Source of the DNA: Impatiens glandulifera | Taxonomy: Eukaryota > Streptophyta > Magnoliopsida > Ericales > Balsaminaceae | Assembly (NCBI RefSeq): GCF_907164915.1 | Contig: NC_061863.1 | Location: 41,575,382-41,639,381 of the forward strand | DNA: 64,000 nt | Direction: 5' to 3' | In this document: piece by piece, positions 44,291-55,929 of the stretch | Layout of the letters: every line of letters begins with the position of its first letter | Position numbering within the stretch: position 1 is the first letter of the stretch | Position numbers and translations under genes: made by a program | The notes under the pieces: generated by a model | Databases searched by the model: none | The model's input: only the letters and a program-made list of their open reading frames with translations | What the model was told of the DNA's origin: nothing

Positions 44291-46423
44291 TATATTAAAT
44301 GTTTAATAACATTCTTAACACAAATATTTAGTTTATGTTATGTGTAAGAATCATGCTACTTTTGTTTAAATTTGAAAATGTGTAATTCCAATTATATATA
44401 TTTTTGTTTCAGAACTTAAAAAGATGAATTGAAAATTGAATTTCACTAAATTATATTTTCTAACCAATCCAACCAAGGTCAGTTTTTAATTATGCGTTAA
44501 TTAAATTAAATTAAATTATATATATATATATATATAATAATTAATTATTTAAGTTATTGATTAATTATTTCAATTTTTGAGATTGAAAAGAATTATATTC
44601 TCATGCAACAATTTTATGAATTAAAAAAAAGTCAATGATATACATAATACTCATTATTATGCCTTGATTAATTATACATATATAATCTATGTGGGCAAGG
44701 TACATCCATTTTTTTCAAAATGACATTTTACTTACCTCCATTTTAGAAATTTTGATAGTGAAATAGTTGAACTCATAGTATGAAAAAATAAATCTTTATA
44801 ACTAAGTTATATGTAATTTTAACATTTTCAATGTAATCAATTGATAATGTTATTTTTTTAAATGGTCAATATATATTAGAAGTTGTAAGCATTATAAATT
44901 AACACCCCAATTTATAATATTAAAATAATTATTTTAACATATTTTTAAATAAATAAAATTAAAATATTTAACCCCATGGCCAAAAACTCATTTTAAAATA
45001 ATTAATTATTGTGCTAATTAATCAAATTAATTCAGAGTTAAGGCAAAAATAAAAAAATAAAAAAAAAATTATTTGGAATAAATGTTATACTCATCTTATA
45101 TTAAAATAATTTTAGAAATATGAAATAAAATGAATTGGTAAAACATTTGTCATATTTATTTCAAAATTTTGTGTATTTAAAATAAAGCCAAAAGCGAGAA
45201 AAGAAAAATCAATTTCAATCAAACCATTAAGATATTGAAATAAAATTAAATCTACAATCCATTGTGGCCGACAATGAGAGAATTTAATATAGTAGGAACC
45301 GCGTCCATTAGATGGATGCTGGAATCGTAACCAATGCTTCAAAGCGCTCCACGTAGTCGGTTGTAACCAAAGTAGCGTGCGTCCAAGAAACATCAAATTG
45401 GTAAACAGTCGTTGACCAAATCGCTAATGGACCGCCCAAACGCCAACGACAATGGACGGAACGCCCGAATACGCTCAAAATGACGTCGTTTTGAGCACCA
45501 CCTTCGTCTTCAACGCGACGCCGGAGCAGATAAGATCAAAGACCCGTATTTGATCCTCTCGTTTTCGAACTCCCTCGTTAGTCAACCATTTTAGCTGATA
45601 GAAAGCCCAAAATGATAACTATACGATGATAATTATTTCTTCTAAAAGAATAGAGATGATTCATCCCTATTCTGGCCAACTTAAGGAAGAACAACCAAAA
45701 TACCATAATTGGATTTTGGTTCAATCCAATTAAAGCCTCAATCAACCTTGGCCAACTATAAATAGCCTCCCCGAGACAATCCGAAGGCAAGAAATCCACT
45801 CTCCATATTCCAATCTTTGATTTTCAGAAATTCGTCATTAATGCTTTAAGTTTTCGGATTTTTTGAAAATTTTGGATAAGGTCTTAAAGCTCAGATCTCG
45901 TTATAGGATCGGTGCTACCAATAAAGACTAGGGTCTGACTATTGTTAACAGCTAAAACACTTCAGTTTGATTTTAATTGTATTAAAAGTTAAAACTTGTT
46001 TCTATTCTTCACAAATCCTTCGAACTCTTGAAACGGTTTCAAGTGCAGAAGTGTTTGTCAGATTTGAAGTTTGACCAATGAAAGATGAATGACAAATAGT
46101 AAAGAGCACAGAGTTTTTTATGGATGTTCGGATCAATCCCTCCTACGTCACCCCTTCTTCCACAGCTGGAAGGATTTCACTAAATTCTTTGAATCAAATA
46201 CAACTTACTGAACTAGCTAACACTCTGTTGAACAGAACAACCTCTGTTACACTTAAAATATTATCAACAATATTCTCACAGATAGACAGTAATTTGATTA
46301 TTTTTCTCTTGAGCTTGAATGATGTATGAAATCAGTAAGTGCAAGAGTAAGCTTGTAAATTTAGTTGTCCTGGAGCATCAATTTAAAGTAGAAAGACACC
46401 AACTGTCAAATCTTCTTCATGGA

Positions 46424-47982
46424 TGTTAGGATCTAGGTCGCGGATGGGGAACCGGGGTCTGGCCGGTTTTTAAACTTTCACTCAACGGTTGGTGTTTAAT
46501 CCGGTTAGAGATAAACACCGGGTTTCAATACTACACAAACTGTCACAAACCCTTGAACCGAGTTCAAGTGCGGAAGTGGTTTGTTTCAGGTTGAAGCAAC
46601 ACGCACACAAGATGAATAAGACCAGATTTGGGTAGAGTCGGTTTGGAGTTTAGTGGGTCAGTTTGGGATTCAGTAAATCAATTTAAGTAATGTTTAATCG
46701 GTTAGGGCGATGAGTCGGTTAGTATAAATCGGTTAGGATGTAGAGCCGACAGAAAGTAAAGAACAAGACAGGTTTTTATGGATGTTCGGAGATAAAACTC
46801 CTACGTCACCCCTTCCTCTCGAAACCGCGAGAAAGATATTCACTAAGGAATACACAAACACAATATCCGATCGAGAATTATTTGTTGCTCGATAAACACT
46901 CGTATAATTCTCACCGAAATTGTAATCTCACTTCAAATGCACACTTAAGCTCTTTTTATCTTAAAGAGATAAACGCAACTTATAACTTGGGTGATTGTAA
47001 CTCTTAATTATTATCTCTTGTAACTTGTAACTGGTAACTGCATTTACTCATCTTTAGCTCCTTTTATAGATGAAATGTGCCAACGGTCACATTTCTTCAA
47101 CGGATACCTTCAGGGTCATCCTTGAGTCTAATTGGTTGAGCAGAGGTTCAACCTTTCATTAAATGCGGTTTTGGTTTCCAAGGCATATAGCAACTGTCGG
47201 TTGGACAATTGCCTGCATTTGGAAGGATGCGCCTCTGACTTATCCTAGAGTGGAAAGATATCTTCAGGCAATCTTCTACCGCCTGTAGAGTATCATCAGA
47301 CTTGTATGGATATGGCAATGTCATAGTCTGATCCTTTGATGTTATCTTCTGCAAATACACAAAGTATCTATTTGCACCGATTTATAAGTTGTACTTAGTT
47401 TGATATTCTTGACTTCTTTCTCTAAGTAGTCTTCTCTTCATTTCGGTTCATTAAGTCTACCAGTTTGATATTCAACCTGATAACTCCAGGTTTGTTCATT
47501 TGCTTCTTCTGGCCGGTTTGATATTCAACCTGATAACTTTAGGTTTGTTCATTTGCTTCTTCTGGCCGGTTTGATATTTAACCCGATAACTTCAGGTTTG
47601 TTCATTTGCTTCTTCTGGCCGGTTTGATATTCAACTTGATAACTTCAGGTTTGTTCATTTGCTTCTTCTAGCCAGTTTGATATTCAACTTGATAACTTCA
47701 GATTTGTTCATTTGCTTCTTCTGGCCGGTTTGATATTCAACCTGATAACTTTAGGTTTGTTCATTTGCTTCTTCTGGCCGGTTTGATATTCAACCTGATA
47801 ACTTCAGGTTTGTTCATTTGCTTCTTCTGGCCGGTTTGATATTCAACCTAATAACTTCAGGTTTGTTCATTTGCTTCTTCTGGCCGGTTTGATATTCTGA
47901 CCGGTTGTAGTTCTTGACCGTTCCTGGACAATAAGTTTATTTAAGTTAAGTTCTTTATTTGACCGGTCAATTTTATCTAACA
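46424..47982 (-). repeat. 3' LTR of SIRE-like element
   Basis: 1559 bp, TG...CA ends, with an eight-unit 53-bp array at 47458-47895 and TATAAAAGGAG on the minus strand near 47060. Confidence 0.88.
47458..47895 (-). repeat. 53-bp tandem array, eight units plus partial
   Basis: Units start at 47458, 47511, 47564, 47617, 47670, 47723, 47776, 47829 and (partial) 47882: exact 53-bp steps. Each has the inverted repeat AACCTGATAACTTCAGGTT and a GGCCGGTTTGATATTC block. Confidence 0.95.
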
Positions 47983-48059
47983 ATTTCTCCCTTTTTGATT
48001 ATTTTATTTAAAATATTCAAAATCATGCAAGAAGTAAGAAGTAGGTCGGTTTAAAAATC

Positions 48060-48293
48060 TTATGTTTGTTTGGCCGGTTTCAGGAAAAAACGGTTTGGTT
48101 TAAGGAGAACATTATTTGAAGAAGAATTTTGTATGAAAATTTTGTAATCTAACAATTCTAAAATATTTCTAAGGGAAGAAAACTTAGTCTCGAAAAGTGG
48201 CTTTGTGAGGATGTTAGCCACTTCATGCTTGTTCCCTTCATGTGATGTGTCTGTCAGCAGCCGGTTGTCCGGATGCAATGTTGTCTCTTCCAA
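48060..48293 (-). pseudogene. RNase H C-terminal remnant
   Basis: HEVANILTKPLFETKFSSL is the end of a Ty1/copia RNase H (the conserved DIxTKPLxxxxF region). Only this tail remains; it directly precedes the PPT, as expected for the end of pol. Confidence 0.65.
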
Positions 48294-48342
48294 GATTTTG
48301 TCTTGATTTACCTACATTCATAGACAATAGAAAATCTGGTCC

Positions 48343-48853
48343 TCATTTTTCTTTGGGTCCGTGGCTTATTAATCCATTAGAAATCCATACTTTGATTATT
48401 TTGATGGACTTTCTGTTGTGTGTATGTATAGTATATCTACTTGCTGATGATTTAACTTTAAAAGATGATTTTCTATAAACATCTCTTGACTTTCGGTCAA
48501 GTTTTTCTTTGCCATACAAACTGGCTATCATTCTCTCAGGTTTCAGCCAGTTTGAAGTTGGCTTTACATAAATCATCTAATCCTTTGAAGTTATATCATT
48601 ACAGCTTGTAATTTCTTCCTTTAGCTTCTCATTCTTAGATGAGATCTCACTTATTGAAACATCAACCTCTTTGATTTGAGATGAACAACTTGAACTATTA
48701 GACTTGCTTTTTGAAATAGTTTGATTAAGAGATTTTGACAGTTTTATGTACTTAATGACCATGTCATTGAGTGCAGCAATTAAATCATCTCAGGTAAAAT
48801 CATCAAAGGAGAGATCAAATACCTCAGATTCTTTCTTAGCCGTGAAAGTCATG
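48343..48853 (-). pseudogene. SIRE-like gag segment with coiled coil
   Basis: From ATG at about 48853 (MTFTAKKESEVFDLSFDDF, then a TGA) through IKYIKLSKSLNQTISKSKSN, a Ser-rich stretch and EISSKNEKLKEEI to a stop at 48577 and on to 48343 (KPERMIASLYGKEKLDRKS). Heptad-like Leu/Ile spacing resembles the C-terminal coiled coil of SIRE gag. The capsid core is absent. Confidence 0.5.
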
Positions 48854-48891
48854 CTTGCTTGCTCCGTGTTGCTTGAGTATTTAAATTAACT

Positions 48892-48903
48892 GCTCTGATA
48901 CCA
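48892..48903 (-). other. primer binding site, initiator tRNA-Met
   Basis: TGGTATCAGAGC on the minus strand, next to the 5' LTR edge at 48906. Confidence 0.93.
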
Positions 48904-48905
48904 TT

Positions 48906-50655
48906 TGTTAGGATCTAGGTTGCGGATGGGGAACCGAGGTCTGACCGGTTTTTCACCTTTCACTCAACGGTTGGTGTTTAATCCGGTTAGAGATTAACAC
49001 CAGGTTTCAATACTACACAAACTGTCACAAACCCTTGAACCGAGTTCAAGTGCGGAAGTGGTTTGTTTCAGGTTGAAGCAACACGCACACGGGATGAATA
49101 AGGCCAAATTTGGGTAGAGTTGGTTTGGAGTTTAGTGGGTCGGTTTGGGATTCAGTAAATCGGTTTAAGTAATGTTTAATCGGTTAGGGCGATGAGTCGA
49201 TTAGTATAAATCGGTTAGGATGTAGAGCCGACAGAAAGTAAAGAACAAGACAGATTTTTATGGATGTTCGGAGATAAAACTCCTACATCACCCCTTCCTC
49301 TCGAAACCGCGAGAAGGATATTCACTAAAGAATACACAAACACAATATCCGATCGAGACTTATTTGTTGCTCGATAAACACTCGTACAATTCTCACCGAA
49401 ATTGTAATCTCACTTCAAATGCACACTTAAGCTCTTTTATCTTAGAGAGATAAACGCAACTTATAACTTAGGTTGTTGTAACTCTTAATTATTATCTCTT
49501 GTAACTTGTAACTGGTAACTGCATTTACTACTCTTCAACTCCTTTTATAGATGAAATGTGCCAACGGTCACATTTCTTCAACGGATACCTTCAGGGTCAT
49601 CCTTGAGTCTGATTGGTTGAGCAGAGGTTCAGCCTTGCATTAAATGTTGTTCTGGTTTCTAAGGCATAGGTCAAACCGGCTAGGTTTGTCTTTTACTTAA
49701 TATAGCAACTGTCGGTTGGACAGTTGCCTGCACCTGGAAGGATGCGTCTCTGACTTATCCCAGAGTGGAAAGATCTCTTCAGGCAATCTTCTACTGCCTG
49801 CAGAGTATCATCAGACTTGTATGGATATGGCAATGTCACAGTCTGATCCTTTGATGTTATCTTCTGCAAATACACAAAGTATCTGTTTGCACCGATTTAT
49901 AAGTTGTACTTAGTTTGATATTCTTGACTTCTTTCTCTAAGTAGTCTTCTCTTCATTTCGGTTCATTAAGTCTACCGGTTTGATATTCAACCTAATAACT
50001 TCAGGTTTGTTCATTTACTTATTCTGGCCGGTTTGATATTCAACTTGATAACTTCAGGTTTGTTCATTTGCTTCTTCTGGCCGGTTTGATATTCAACCTG
50101 ATAACTTCAGGTTTGTTCATTTGCTTCTTCTGGCCGGTTTGATATTCTACCTGATAACTTCAGGTTTGTTCATTTGCTTCTTTTGCCGGTTTGATATTCA
50201 ACCTGATAACTTTAGGTTTGTTCATTTGCTTCTTCTTTCCGGTTTGATATTTAACCTGATAACTTCAGGTTTGTTCATTTGCTTCTTCTGGCTGGTTGGA
50301 TATTCTACCTGATAACTTCAGTTTTGTTCATTTGCTTCTTCTAACCGGTTTGATATTCAACCTGATAACTTCAGGTTTGTTCATTTGCTTATTCTGGCCG
50401 GTTTAATATTCAACCTGATAACTTCAGGTTTGTTCATTTGCTTCTTCTGGCCGGTTTGATATTCAACCTGATAACTTCAAGTTTGTTCATTTTCTTCTTC
50501 TGGCCGGTTTGATATTCAACCTAATAACTTCAGGTTTGTTCATTTGCTTCTTCTGGCCGGTTTGATATTCTGACCGGTTGTAGTTCTTGACCGTTCCTGG
50601 ACAATAAGTTTATTTAAGTTAAGTTCTTTATTTGACCGGTCAATTTTATCTAACA
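48906..50655 (-). repeat. 5' LTR of SIRE-like element
   Basis: 1750 bp; longer than the 3' LTR by about 191 bp: three extra 53-bp units and a ~34-bp insertion near 49666-49700. Confidence 0.88.
49973..50570 (-). repeat. 53-bp tandem array, eleven units plus partial
   Basis: Starts at 49973, 50026, 50079, 50132, 50185 (one base short), 50237, 50290, 50343, 50396, 50449, 50502 and partial 50555. Same unit as at 47458. Confidence 0.95.
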
Positions 50656-50956
50656 ATGGACATGTGGCAAGCGTCCATTGGAAGGCCGACCATAGTACAA
50701 GAGTACAGCAGACTTTGAGCGAATGGATCATGGTCGTACCAAATTGGTAGTGCGCCAAATATCTTCTCTAATATTATCATGTACTAGACAAACCGTTGGA
50801 AGGACATTTACATACATGGCGTTCGTCCATTAGATACAATTAACTGGCTTGTCAGACTGCACAAGAGTGAGTGGAGTAGAGTAGCAGACAACTAATTGAT
50901 CGTTGTTAGACTTATGCTAACTTCAGATAGCTGTTGAAGCGACGCATTAGACGTCC

Positions 50957-51370
50957 TCCATTAGACTACCTAGTCTATGGGAGTTAGACGTCTTTGTCTG
51001 ACTGCATGATCCATTAGACCAACAAGTCTAATGGAGTTAGACGTCACCGAATAACTAAGTATCACATTAGACTATCATGTCTAACGAAGTTAGTCGTCAA
51101 CATCTAACTACGTTTCCCATTAGATACTACGTCTAATGGAGTTAGATTACAACGTCTAACTTCGCATCCCTTCAGACTTGTCTGAAAGAGTTAGACGTCA
51201 ACGTCTAAGTATGTATCCCTTCAGACTTGTCTAAAGGAGTTAGACGTCAACGTCTAACTTTGCATCCCATTAGACTACCACGTCTAATGGAGTTAGACTA
51301 CAACGTCTAAATTCGCATCCCTTCAGACTTGTCTGAAGGAGTTAGACGTCAACGTCTAACTTTGTCTAAT
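50957..51370. repeat. 49/53-bp tandem array with two hairpins per unit
   Basis: Eight units begin at about 50957, 51010, 51063, 51117, 51168, 51217, 51266 and 51319. First hairpin: either CATTAGAC...GTCTAATG or CTTCAGAC...GTCTGAAG. Second hairpin: GTTAGACGT-CA-ACGTCTAAC. Lies in the interrupted SIRE-like solo LTR. Confidence 0.9.
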
Positions 51371-52845
51371 TAGCCTGCTTAGACCACGTCTAAAGCATCA
51401 TAGTCTTATGCACCTGCACAAAACAAATAGACAACTTATCTTCATTCTCAACTAAGTTTTAATCACAATTAAGTTTTAATCACATATCATCAAAATAAAG
51501 TTGGCATAGAATACACTTATTCTCTTAATTATTTTTATCAAAATAATTTGATCCAACAACCCGGCATCCCAAAACCTTCCTTAAGGTCTCATGAGTGTTC
51601 TCTAATCTTTGGTAAGGTTTTAATCACCCTCTAATTCATATTTATAATTTGAATTTGAAATTTTTATTCAAATTGTATAAGCTTGTATGCTTTCTGTTTA
51701 TATTGTTTTATGTATGAAACCGATCTTAGAATTATTTAGAAACTATCTAGATAGGATAGAACCGATCAATCGAGCTAACAAACATAAATCCAAATTTGAA
51801 TTTTGTAAAATCAAAAAAACGGGTTTGTTGTTCTTGGGTTAATTATGTTGAATCATAGTCTAAAAAGCTTCCTAACGTGATTGTAATGATATTGAACAAC
51901 TATATGGATCATGTTTGATCAAAATCTATATTTTCAGAATAAATGAAAATTTTGAGTTCTTGAATTAGTTCTAACAAACATTCATTGTTCTTGTTTTGGT
52001 ACAAATCAAATATATATGTAGTATAAGAAGGTATTGGATAACTCCTTACACTTCAAAATAACTTTAAACTCAAAAACCTGATTTTTTTTATCACAAACTG
52101 TTTTAACAAATTGATCATCATGAAGGTCGATTGATACTTTGAGATAATGATCAACATGATCCTGACTTTGTGAAGCTACCCAAGCTCTTGGATCAAAGAA
52201 TCAGAGCTAAAAAATGAATTACAAAACCTATACATTGGTGTTCTTTAGACTGAGAGGTCCGTCCGAGGACAAAGAGGTCTGGCCGAATATATTCGATCAT
52301 GGCCGAGACCAAGAACCGAGACATATGATTGAGAATTTCAATAGAATCGAGAGGTCCGATCGATTGTCTTTCTAGGAAAGAGAGGTTCGATTGAGGATTT
52401 TTACATCTAGGACCGAGAGCTCCGACCTAGGATCGAGAGCTTCGAGTCTAGGACCTAGAGTTCTGAGTCTGGGACCGAGACTCTTGAACTCAAACACCGA
52501 GAGGTCTAACATTGGGATCGAGGATTCCAAATATAAGACCGAGAGGTCTGTGTCCACGATTGAGAGCTCCCTAAATCAGGACAGATGAACTTAGCCTAGA
52601 GCTAGCCTAGGACCGAAGAGTTTATACACCTGGACTAATAATATTAACCAAGGACTGAGAGCCCTTAGCACCTCGACCGAGGGAATTAAGTACTCAGACC
52701 GAAGATCCCGTGCCGCGACCTAGATCGAGGGTCTCCGGACCCCGACCGATAAAATCAGACCCAAGACCTAGGACTCCAATCCTAAGACCTATTTGTTTCT
52801 ACTTTTAAAAACCTAAAATTATTTTTGTACTTTTATTAATAGTTT

Positions 52846-53934
52846 ATTAATATATCATTGGTGATATATTGAAATAAAAATAAATGAAGTTGTTTGATAA
52901 TTTATCTCTTTTATGAATTATTTTTAATAAATAATTTTATATATTAATAATTTTATATGTATTAATTATTTATAGTTCTTATAATATTGTTAATATTGTT
53001 AGATTAGCTAGAAAAAACTTATAAAAATTTATAAACATAATATCCTTTAAAATTTTAAACTTTTTTTAAGAAACAAAAATATTAATTTATCTTAATATTT
53101 ACAAATTGACTAGACACCCACATTTTATGGCAAAAATTTTAACCTCTTTTTAATTTTGAATTTAAAATTTTTCAATTTATTCAATTTGGATTGGTTTTAA
53201 CAATTTAATTTTGATTAATGAATTATATTGAACTAATATAGATCATTAGAAAATATGACAACACACAAAAATAAAAATAAAATACTCAAATCAAATTTCA
53301 ATAAAATACCATCAATATAGAATACTTCTTCAATTACTAAAGACATAATGAGCCAATCCCAACAACTAAAAAGCCTCAAACCAAAAACACCAATTTCTCA
53401 AACTTTTAGCCCAACAATGACAACTTTTAATCCTCACTATTTCTTTCCCCAACTCTCAATATATAGTCCCTAGGAAAACTCTCAGTATATACTCCCTAGG
53501 AAATTAGGAGAATAATGAAATGCGACTCATTAAATCTTTTGAGTTGATGAAACATGTTAAATCTTTGAAAGCAATTATAATTGTCTATACAATGAATTCT
53601 AAATTTGATGGCCTAGTTGAAATTTTATAAAAGACATGGTATTGACTTTTTCGTTGACTTTTTATTTTTAAATTTCAAAATATATAGAATGGGTTATTTA
53701 TGATACTTCACTGTCTAGAAATCCTATTTATATATTTATTTAATTATTATAACACGATTTAGGTTTTTTAAAACATGTCCGATTAGTTAATTTGGAACAT
53801 CAATTGATACAAGTCCAAATTAATTCTAAAATAACCCCGTGTGTAATGAGTCAACAAAAAAGTAAATTGAATTTTCGAGATTTAAAAAAATAAGTGTCTA
53901 CCACACCTAAAATAGAACTCAAATCCCAAATTTG
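52846..53934. other. host repeat block, reverse orientation; no gene
   Basis: 53160-53260 resembles the reverse of 17250-17420, and 53740-53934 the reverse of 5280-5490 and 16620-16990. It is the left flank of the Tat element. Confidence 0.45.
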
Positions 53935-55605
53935 TGTAATGTAAAACATTTGGTCTCGGAAAAACTTGAGGTTCGAGAAATTTTAACATCGTTTTACATG
54001 TCAATAATCTTTATAAAATTAAATATTATTTTAAAAGATTTCAAATCATTTCTGACAACTTGTGAAATTAATTATAAATATAATTAGTTTGGGTTCAAGT
54101 TTAAATAATCATTGGATTTCTTATAATCAAAATATAGTTTTGTTTTTTTTAAATCCGTTGTTTAATTTAATTAAAAATAATTAATTTAAAAGATTATTTA
54201 TTTGAAAAAGAGCCGACAATTGATTTTTTTAAATCAATAAAAGGTGTACGTGTACAAATGTATTTTTTTACCAGAGTTTTGTTTAGTTTTAAATTTGGTG
54301 ATACTCGGGAAAGGGCTTTCAAGCTTCATCATTCGTACCCGTTTTAAAATTTTCTCTACTTTTAAATCATGGATTTTGAAAAATGATTTGTATAAATTTT
54401 TATTTAACCGGTTATTCTTAGTCCTAGACATGCATAAATTTGCGTATTTTAAAAATTGTAAAATTAATATTTAAATGATGGTACATGTTGCTGATGATGA
54501 CTAGGGAGGAAAATACCAAAGATTGAATAAAACTCTTTAGACTTTATGGAAGCTTTTGGGATGCCTAAATCAAAGTTTTCACACTTATACGGAAAATTCA
54601 AAAAATCAAAAGCTTGGAGATTTAATGGCGGATTTTTTAAAGCTTCTCATTGAGTGCTTGATGTATTATTTATTTTCTTCAGAATCATCAAGGAAGGCTA
54701 TTTATAGCCTCCTAGAGTTGGTTCATCAACCAAGTGGTCTTGAATCAATCAAACACCCATCATGGTGTTATGGTTGTTCTTGATTCAACTTGCCCAATGA
54801 GGGTATAATAAAGCCTATGCTCGTAAGCGAAATGATCATTGTGGTATGGTGATCATTTCAGCTTTTAAAACAGACAAAATTGTGGATTATCGACGGAGTT
54901 CCATATTTGAAAAATCAAATATGGGATTCATCCTTTTCTATTCTTCGTCGCGAGAAAGAAGACAAACCAGGCATAAAACGTTTTCGTTTTGGGGGTAAAC
55001 GCGGATGCAGAGTATTTCATACGTGTTTTGTCTAGGTTTCATTGCTTTCGGACGTTTTGTCCCGTTTCAACTAACGGTGTTGGAGCAAGTGTTGGCTAAT
55101 CGTGTGCTTCATGGAGGCGTACTTCTTTCGTTGCAGCAGGCAACGTAGGAAGCGTTGGGGTGTTGGATGAAAATTCAACACTCATCCAATGACTTTAGTT
55201 CCTATTACAACGATTCTTTCGAATTTTAGCCATATAAGATTACAAATTTAATTTTTATTTTAAAACCTTAAGTGTTTATTTGAAATTGATTTTTCTTTCA
55301 CCCTTTTGGCTTTATTTTTAAATTTTTAAAATACACAAAATATTCAAAATAAATATGATATTTATTTTGTCAATTTATTTTATTTTTTTTATATTTTTGG
55401 GTTATATAAATAATTTATTTGGGATAAAATAGATACAACATTATCCTAAATTATTTATTTCAATTCCATTGATTTTTCTAAAATTAATTCGAGATAAAAT
55501 GGGTACAACATTTATCCTTAATTATTTTATTTATTTATTTATCTGAAAATAATTAAAATAATTATTTTAAATTTTATTAATTTTATTAATTTTCTTTTGG
55601 ATACT
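53935..55605 (-). repeat. 3' LTR of Tat element
   Basis: Ends TGTAAT on the plus strand; TATTTATA (TATA box on minus) at 54699-54706. Lacks about 150 bp near its right end compared with the 5' LTR. Right edge approximate. Confidence 0.7.
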
Positions 55606-55619
55606 TCTTTTATCTAGTT

Positions 55620-55925
55620 CACGACTTCCACTTTCATTCGTTTTAGCTTTTGACTGGCTTAACATCTGGATAAAGGGGAATATGGTGGAGTGTAATCTTT
55701 GGATCAATGCCTAGCATATCCTTGTATGACTAGGTGAAGACGTATTTGTTGACTTTTAGTAGCTCAACTAGCTTTAGACGTTATTACGAGTTTAAAATTT
55801 GTTGATCAATATGATCTGAGGATTGTCAGTTGTGTTTAGATTGATTTCAGTTTTCTTCTCTACCGAAGAGTCAATCTCATCCTCGGCTTCTAAGAAGTGT
55901 TTAGTTAGAGTAAAAGGAAAGATCA
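55620..55925 (-). pseudogene. Tat RT N-terminus, cut by the 3' LTR
   Basis: Minus-strand frames carry EINLNTTDNPQIILINK, then, after a shift, SYKDMLGIDPK and HIPLYPDVKPVK: the linker and the WSYxDMPGID / PVKQ region that opens RT in Tat elements. The sequence then ends at the LTR, so no catalytic motif is present. Confidence 0.6.
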
Positions 55926-55929
55926 TTCC

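Larger units (their letters stand above)
43292..44883. other. AT-rich stretch with SINE-like copies
   Basis: No ORF of note. It contains two related blocks in opposite orientation (listed separately) and short (AT)n tracts at 44059-44080 and 44517-44536. Confidence 0.45.
46424..50655 (-). mobile_element. SIRE-like LTR element, nearly empty (TR-GAG-like)
   Basis: Complete minus-strand element: 5' LTR 48906-50655, PBS 48892-48903, a 923-bp internal region, PPT (pyrimidine tract 47983-47997 on plus) and 3' LTR 46424-47982; TSD ATGGA at 46419-46423 and 50656-50660. The internal region keeps part of gag and the last piece of RNase H only. The long LTRs and a coiled-coil gag segment point to the SIRE/Maximus group of Ty1/copia. 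Confidence 0.88.
45901..51558 (-). mobile_element. SIRE-like solo LTR (45901-46423 and 50661-51558), interrupted
   Basis: On the minus strand starts TGTTGGATCAAATTATTTTG and ends in GGATCCTATAA-like sequence related to the ends at 29053 and 46424. Total about 1.42 kb, the usual LTR size for the group, with no internal region. Flanks TCTCG (45896-45900) and ACCCG (51559-51563) may be a decayed TSD. It carries a hairpin array at 50957-51370 and was itself the target of the next element. Confidence 0.65.
44884..52845 (+). mobile_element. Tat-type LTR (44884-45900 and 51559-52845), split and 3'-truncated
   Basis: Begins TGTAAGCATTATAAA like the other Tat LTRs and follows 19683-22090 throughout, with TATAAATA at 45757-45764 and the GACCGAGA-type degenerate repeats at 52250-52760. 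Similarity stops near 52845, so the end is lost. It is interrupted at 45900/51559 by the SIRE-like nest. Confidence 0.75.

Noticed and set aside
47458..50570. A protein-coding repeat from the 53-bp arrays (e.g. frame 50121-50312)
   Set aside because: 53 is not a multiple of three, so the frame changes each unit; array lies in LTRs.
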